Shown in pieces: positions 13,254-14,515 of a DNA stretch of 14,515 nucleotides (position 1 is the first letter of the stretch; each line of letters opens with the position of its first letter). The DNA lies in assembly GCA_023412515.1 (NCBI GenBank), contig JAEYNO010000320.1, positions 1-14,515 on the forward strand. The letters are read 5' to 3'. A program made the translations under genes and the position numbers. A model generated the notes under the pieces. It saw only the letters and a list, made by a program, of their open reading frames with translations. It was not told the origin of the DNA and did not search any database. The stretch comes from Actinomycetes bacterium. GTDB lineage: Bacteria; Actinomycetota; Actinomycetes; Actinomycetales; Cellulomonadaceae.

Positions 13254-13278
13254 GGCCGGCGGCGGCTCAGGCGGGCGC
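13243..13278. terminator. Bidirectional terminator hairpin containing both convergent stop codons
   Basis: GCCTGAG (13248-13254) pairs perfectly with CTCAGGC (13266-13272), 11-nt loop. GCGC (13243-13246) pairs with GCGC (13275-13278) across a small internal loop. The TGA stop of the stress protein (13251-13253) lies in one arm, and the TGA of the minus-strand LacI gene (13269-13267) in the other. Confidence 0.6.
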
Positions 13279-14337
13279 GGGGCCCGTGCTACCGCGCACC
13301 ACCAGCTCGACGGGCACGACGGCCGTCGCGGGTGCGGGTGCGGCCCGCTCGTCCTCCCCGCGGCTGCGTGCGAGCGCGTCACGCAGGGCCGCCGCTGCGA
13401 GCCTGCCCTTCGCCACGAAGTCCTGGCGCAGGGTCGTCAGCTGCGGCTCGACCGACGTCGCCAGCACCGAGTCGTCGAAGCCGACGACCGACAGGTCCTG
13501 CGGCACGCGCAGGCCCGCAGCCGTCGCGTGCCGCACGAGCGTGGCTGCCACGAGGTCGGAGAAGCACACCACGGCGGTCGGGCGGCGCGCGTCCGCGAGC
13601 AGGATCTCGGCGCCCGTCGACGCCTCGTGCGCGAGGTTGTTGCGGACCTCGAGGACGCGGGTGGGCAACCCCGCGGCCGTGAGCGTCTCGACCGCGCCGC
13701 GCGTGCGCTCGCGGGCCACGTGGTTGGGGTTGGCGTCCAGCGGCGACGTCCGCCAGCCCGGCTCGTGCCTGCTCGAGTCCATCGTGAGGACCACGACGTC
13801 GCGGTGGCCGAGGGACAGCAGGTGCTCGACCGCCAGCCGGCCGCCCGCGGCGTCGTCGAGCAGCACGCCCGTGCTGCCGGGCCGTGGGGCCTGGTCGACG
13901 AACACCAGCGGCAGCCGCCGACGCTCGAGCCAGCCGACGGCCTCGGTCTCGCCCGCGCACGCGTAGACGACCGCGGCGTCGACGGGCAGGTCGCGCGCGG
14001 GCAGGTGGCCGCCCACGGACGCGGCGGGGATGAGCGACACCGCGAGGCCGGTGGGGGCGAGCTCCTCGGCGAGCGCGCCGAAGAACGCCGCTGCGGCGGG
14101 GTCGCGGAACGCGTCGCCGAGCGAGTCGGTGAGCACGACCCCGACCGCGCCCGTGCTGCGACGCGCCAGCGCGCGTGCCGTGGGGTCCGGCCCCGCGTAC
14201 CCGCGGTCGGCGGCCGTCGCGACCACACGCTCGCGCAGCGCCGCCGACAGCTGGTCGGGCCGGGAGAACGCGTTGGACACGGTCATGCGGCTCACGCCCA
14301 CGGCGTCAGCGACCGTCTGCAGGGTCACCCGGGGCAT
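13267..14337 (-). CDS. LacI-family transcriptional regulator
   Basis: 356 aa from the ATG at 14337. The N-terminal HTH is complete: TLQTVADAVGVSRMTVSNAF (5-24), followed by the hinge region with DPTARALARRSTGAVGVV (51-68). The periplasmic-binding-protein-like effector domain spans about 64-350, with LLSLGHRDVVVL (173-184), VVCFSDLVAATLV (256-268), VPQDLSVVGFDDS (278-290) and EPQLTTLRQDF (297-307). Known: these proteins bind palindromic operators as dimers and usually respond to a sugar or sugar derivative; the ligand is not predictable here. Start: 14337 puts the HTH at the N-terminus and has GGGG six bases upstream. A GTG at 14415 is also in frame, adds 26 residues and overlaps the stop of the upstream gene by GTGA, so a longer form cannot be excluded. 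A TACCCT -10-like hexamer (14382-14377) supports the short start. It may regulate the partly visible upstream gene or itself. Confidence 0.92.
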   Translation of the reverse strand: MPRVTLQTVADAVGVSRMTVSNAFSRPDQLSAALRERVVATAADRGYAGPDPTARALARRSTGAVGVVLTDSLGDAFRDPAAAAFFGALAEELAPTGLAVSLIPAASVGGHLPARDLPVDAAVVYACAGETEAVGWLERRRLPLVFVDQAPRPGSTGVLLDDAAGGRLAVEHLLSLGHRDVVVLTMDSSRHEPGWRTSPLDANPNHVARERTRGAVETLTAAGLPTRVLEVRNNLAHEASTGAEILLADARRPTAVVCFSDLVAATLVRHATAAGLRVPQDLSVVGFDDSVLATSVEPQLTTLRQDFVAKGRLAAAALRDALARSRGEDERAAPAPATAVVPVELVVRGSTGPAPA

Positions 14338-14376
14338 CTCGGGCCCCGCGTGGTCGGCCTCGGCGTCACGCGACAC

Positions 14377-14382
14377 AGGGTA
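14377..14382 (-). promoter_or_regulatory. Candidate -10 hexamer of the LacI-family gene
   Basis: On the minus strand TACCCT (14382-14377) fits TANNNT. The expected start point near 14370 gives a leader of about 33 nt to the ATG at 14337. No -35 is recognised. It would be internal to the longer reading frame that starts at 14415. Confidence 0.3.
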
Positions 14383-14411
14383 GTGCGCCGCGCCGGTGCG
14401 GAGCGTGGCAC

Positions 14412-14515
14412 TCACCGCGCGGGGTGGCCCAGGTCCTCGGCTCGCGGCGCGAGCGCGTCGGCGAAGCGGTGCATGGCGCCGGCGAGCGCGAGTCGCGCGC
14501 GCACGCCCTGCGGCG
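14412..14515 (-). CDS. C-terminal 33 codons of an unidentified gene, partial
   Basis: The frame ending with TGA at 14414-14412 is open to the window edge and reads PQGVRARLALAGAMHRFADA, then LAPRAEDLGHPAR. Nearly all codons end in G or C while second positions are mixed, the pattern of a real gene in this genome; the other two minus-strand frames are Arg/Ser/Pro-rich. I do not recognise the family from this short end. It lies directly upstream of the LacI-family gene on the same strand, and its TGA overlaps a GTG in the LacI frame (GTGA), so it may share an operon with the regulator. It could be part of the sugar pathway the regulator controls, but that is inference. Confidence 0.5.
   Translation of the reverse strand, partial: PQGVRARLALAGAMHRFADALAPRAEDLGHPAR

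Noticed and set aside
1..14515. CRISPR arrays, insertion sequences, tRNA/rRNA genes, prophage or attachment sites
   Set aside because: No regularly spaced repeats, transposase or integrase motifs, tRNA-like cloverleaf with CCA context or rRNA stretches were seen. Composition is uniform across the window.

Overview
The window is very GC-rich DNA with GTG and ATG starts, GC-ending codons and many 4-base GTGA start/stop overlaps. The gene families (actinobacterial fused Kgd, an actinobacterial-type Tad pilus locus without a secretin, a LacI regulator with an LQTVADAVGVSRMTVSNAFSR-type N-terminus) point to a high-GC Actinomycetota member. A Micrococcales organism of the Cellulomonas type is my best guess. 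That placement is inference from recalled protein style, not from any search.

Layout. (1) 1-339, minus: N-terminus of the multifunctional 2-oxoglutarate dehydrogenase/decarboxylase Kgd (SucA), running off the left edge, with a palindrome over its candidate promoter. (2) 538-2372, minus: an OmpR-family response regulator followed, with a 4-base overlap, by its HAMP-type sensor histidine kinase. (3) 2670-5032, plus: two tandem DUF21/CBS (CNNM/CorC/HlyC-family) membrane proteins, preceded by a 297-bp divergent spacer with several hairpins. (4) 5321-6154, plus: a membrane-anchored VanY-like M15 D,D-carboxypeptidase with a visible promoter. (5) A hairpin-filled convergent spacer. (6) 6368-7282, minus: an aldose 1-epimerase-like protein. 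(7) 7540-12178, plus: a seven-gene Tad/Flp-type pilus or secretion operon (CpaF-like ATPase, TadB, TadC, small pilin, two TadE-like and one TadG-like pseudopilin), with a three-half-site CRP-like operator upstream. (8) 12363-13253, plus: a tandem-domain universal stress protein. (9) 13267-14337, minus: a LacI-family repressor. (10) 14412-14515, minus: the last 33 codons of an unidentified gene.

The genes form several independent transcription units, mostly envelope functions (signal transduction, ion-transport-type membrane proteins, peptidoglycan trimming, pili) plus central carbon metabolism and sugar regulation. The Tad operon is the main coherent machine: ATPase, two platform proteins and four small single-span proteins, but no TadZ/CpaE, no prepilin peptidase and no secretin in the window. 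I see no mobile element, CRISPR array, tRNA or rRNA.

I found no clear new multi-gene system. The points most worth checking are the CRP-like operator of the Tad operon, the atypical pilin processing sites and the uncertain start of the first TadE gene, the stop-codon-embedded bidirectional terminator between the stress protein and the LacI gene, and the palindrome over the kgd promoter.
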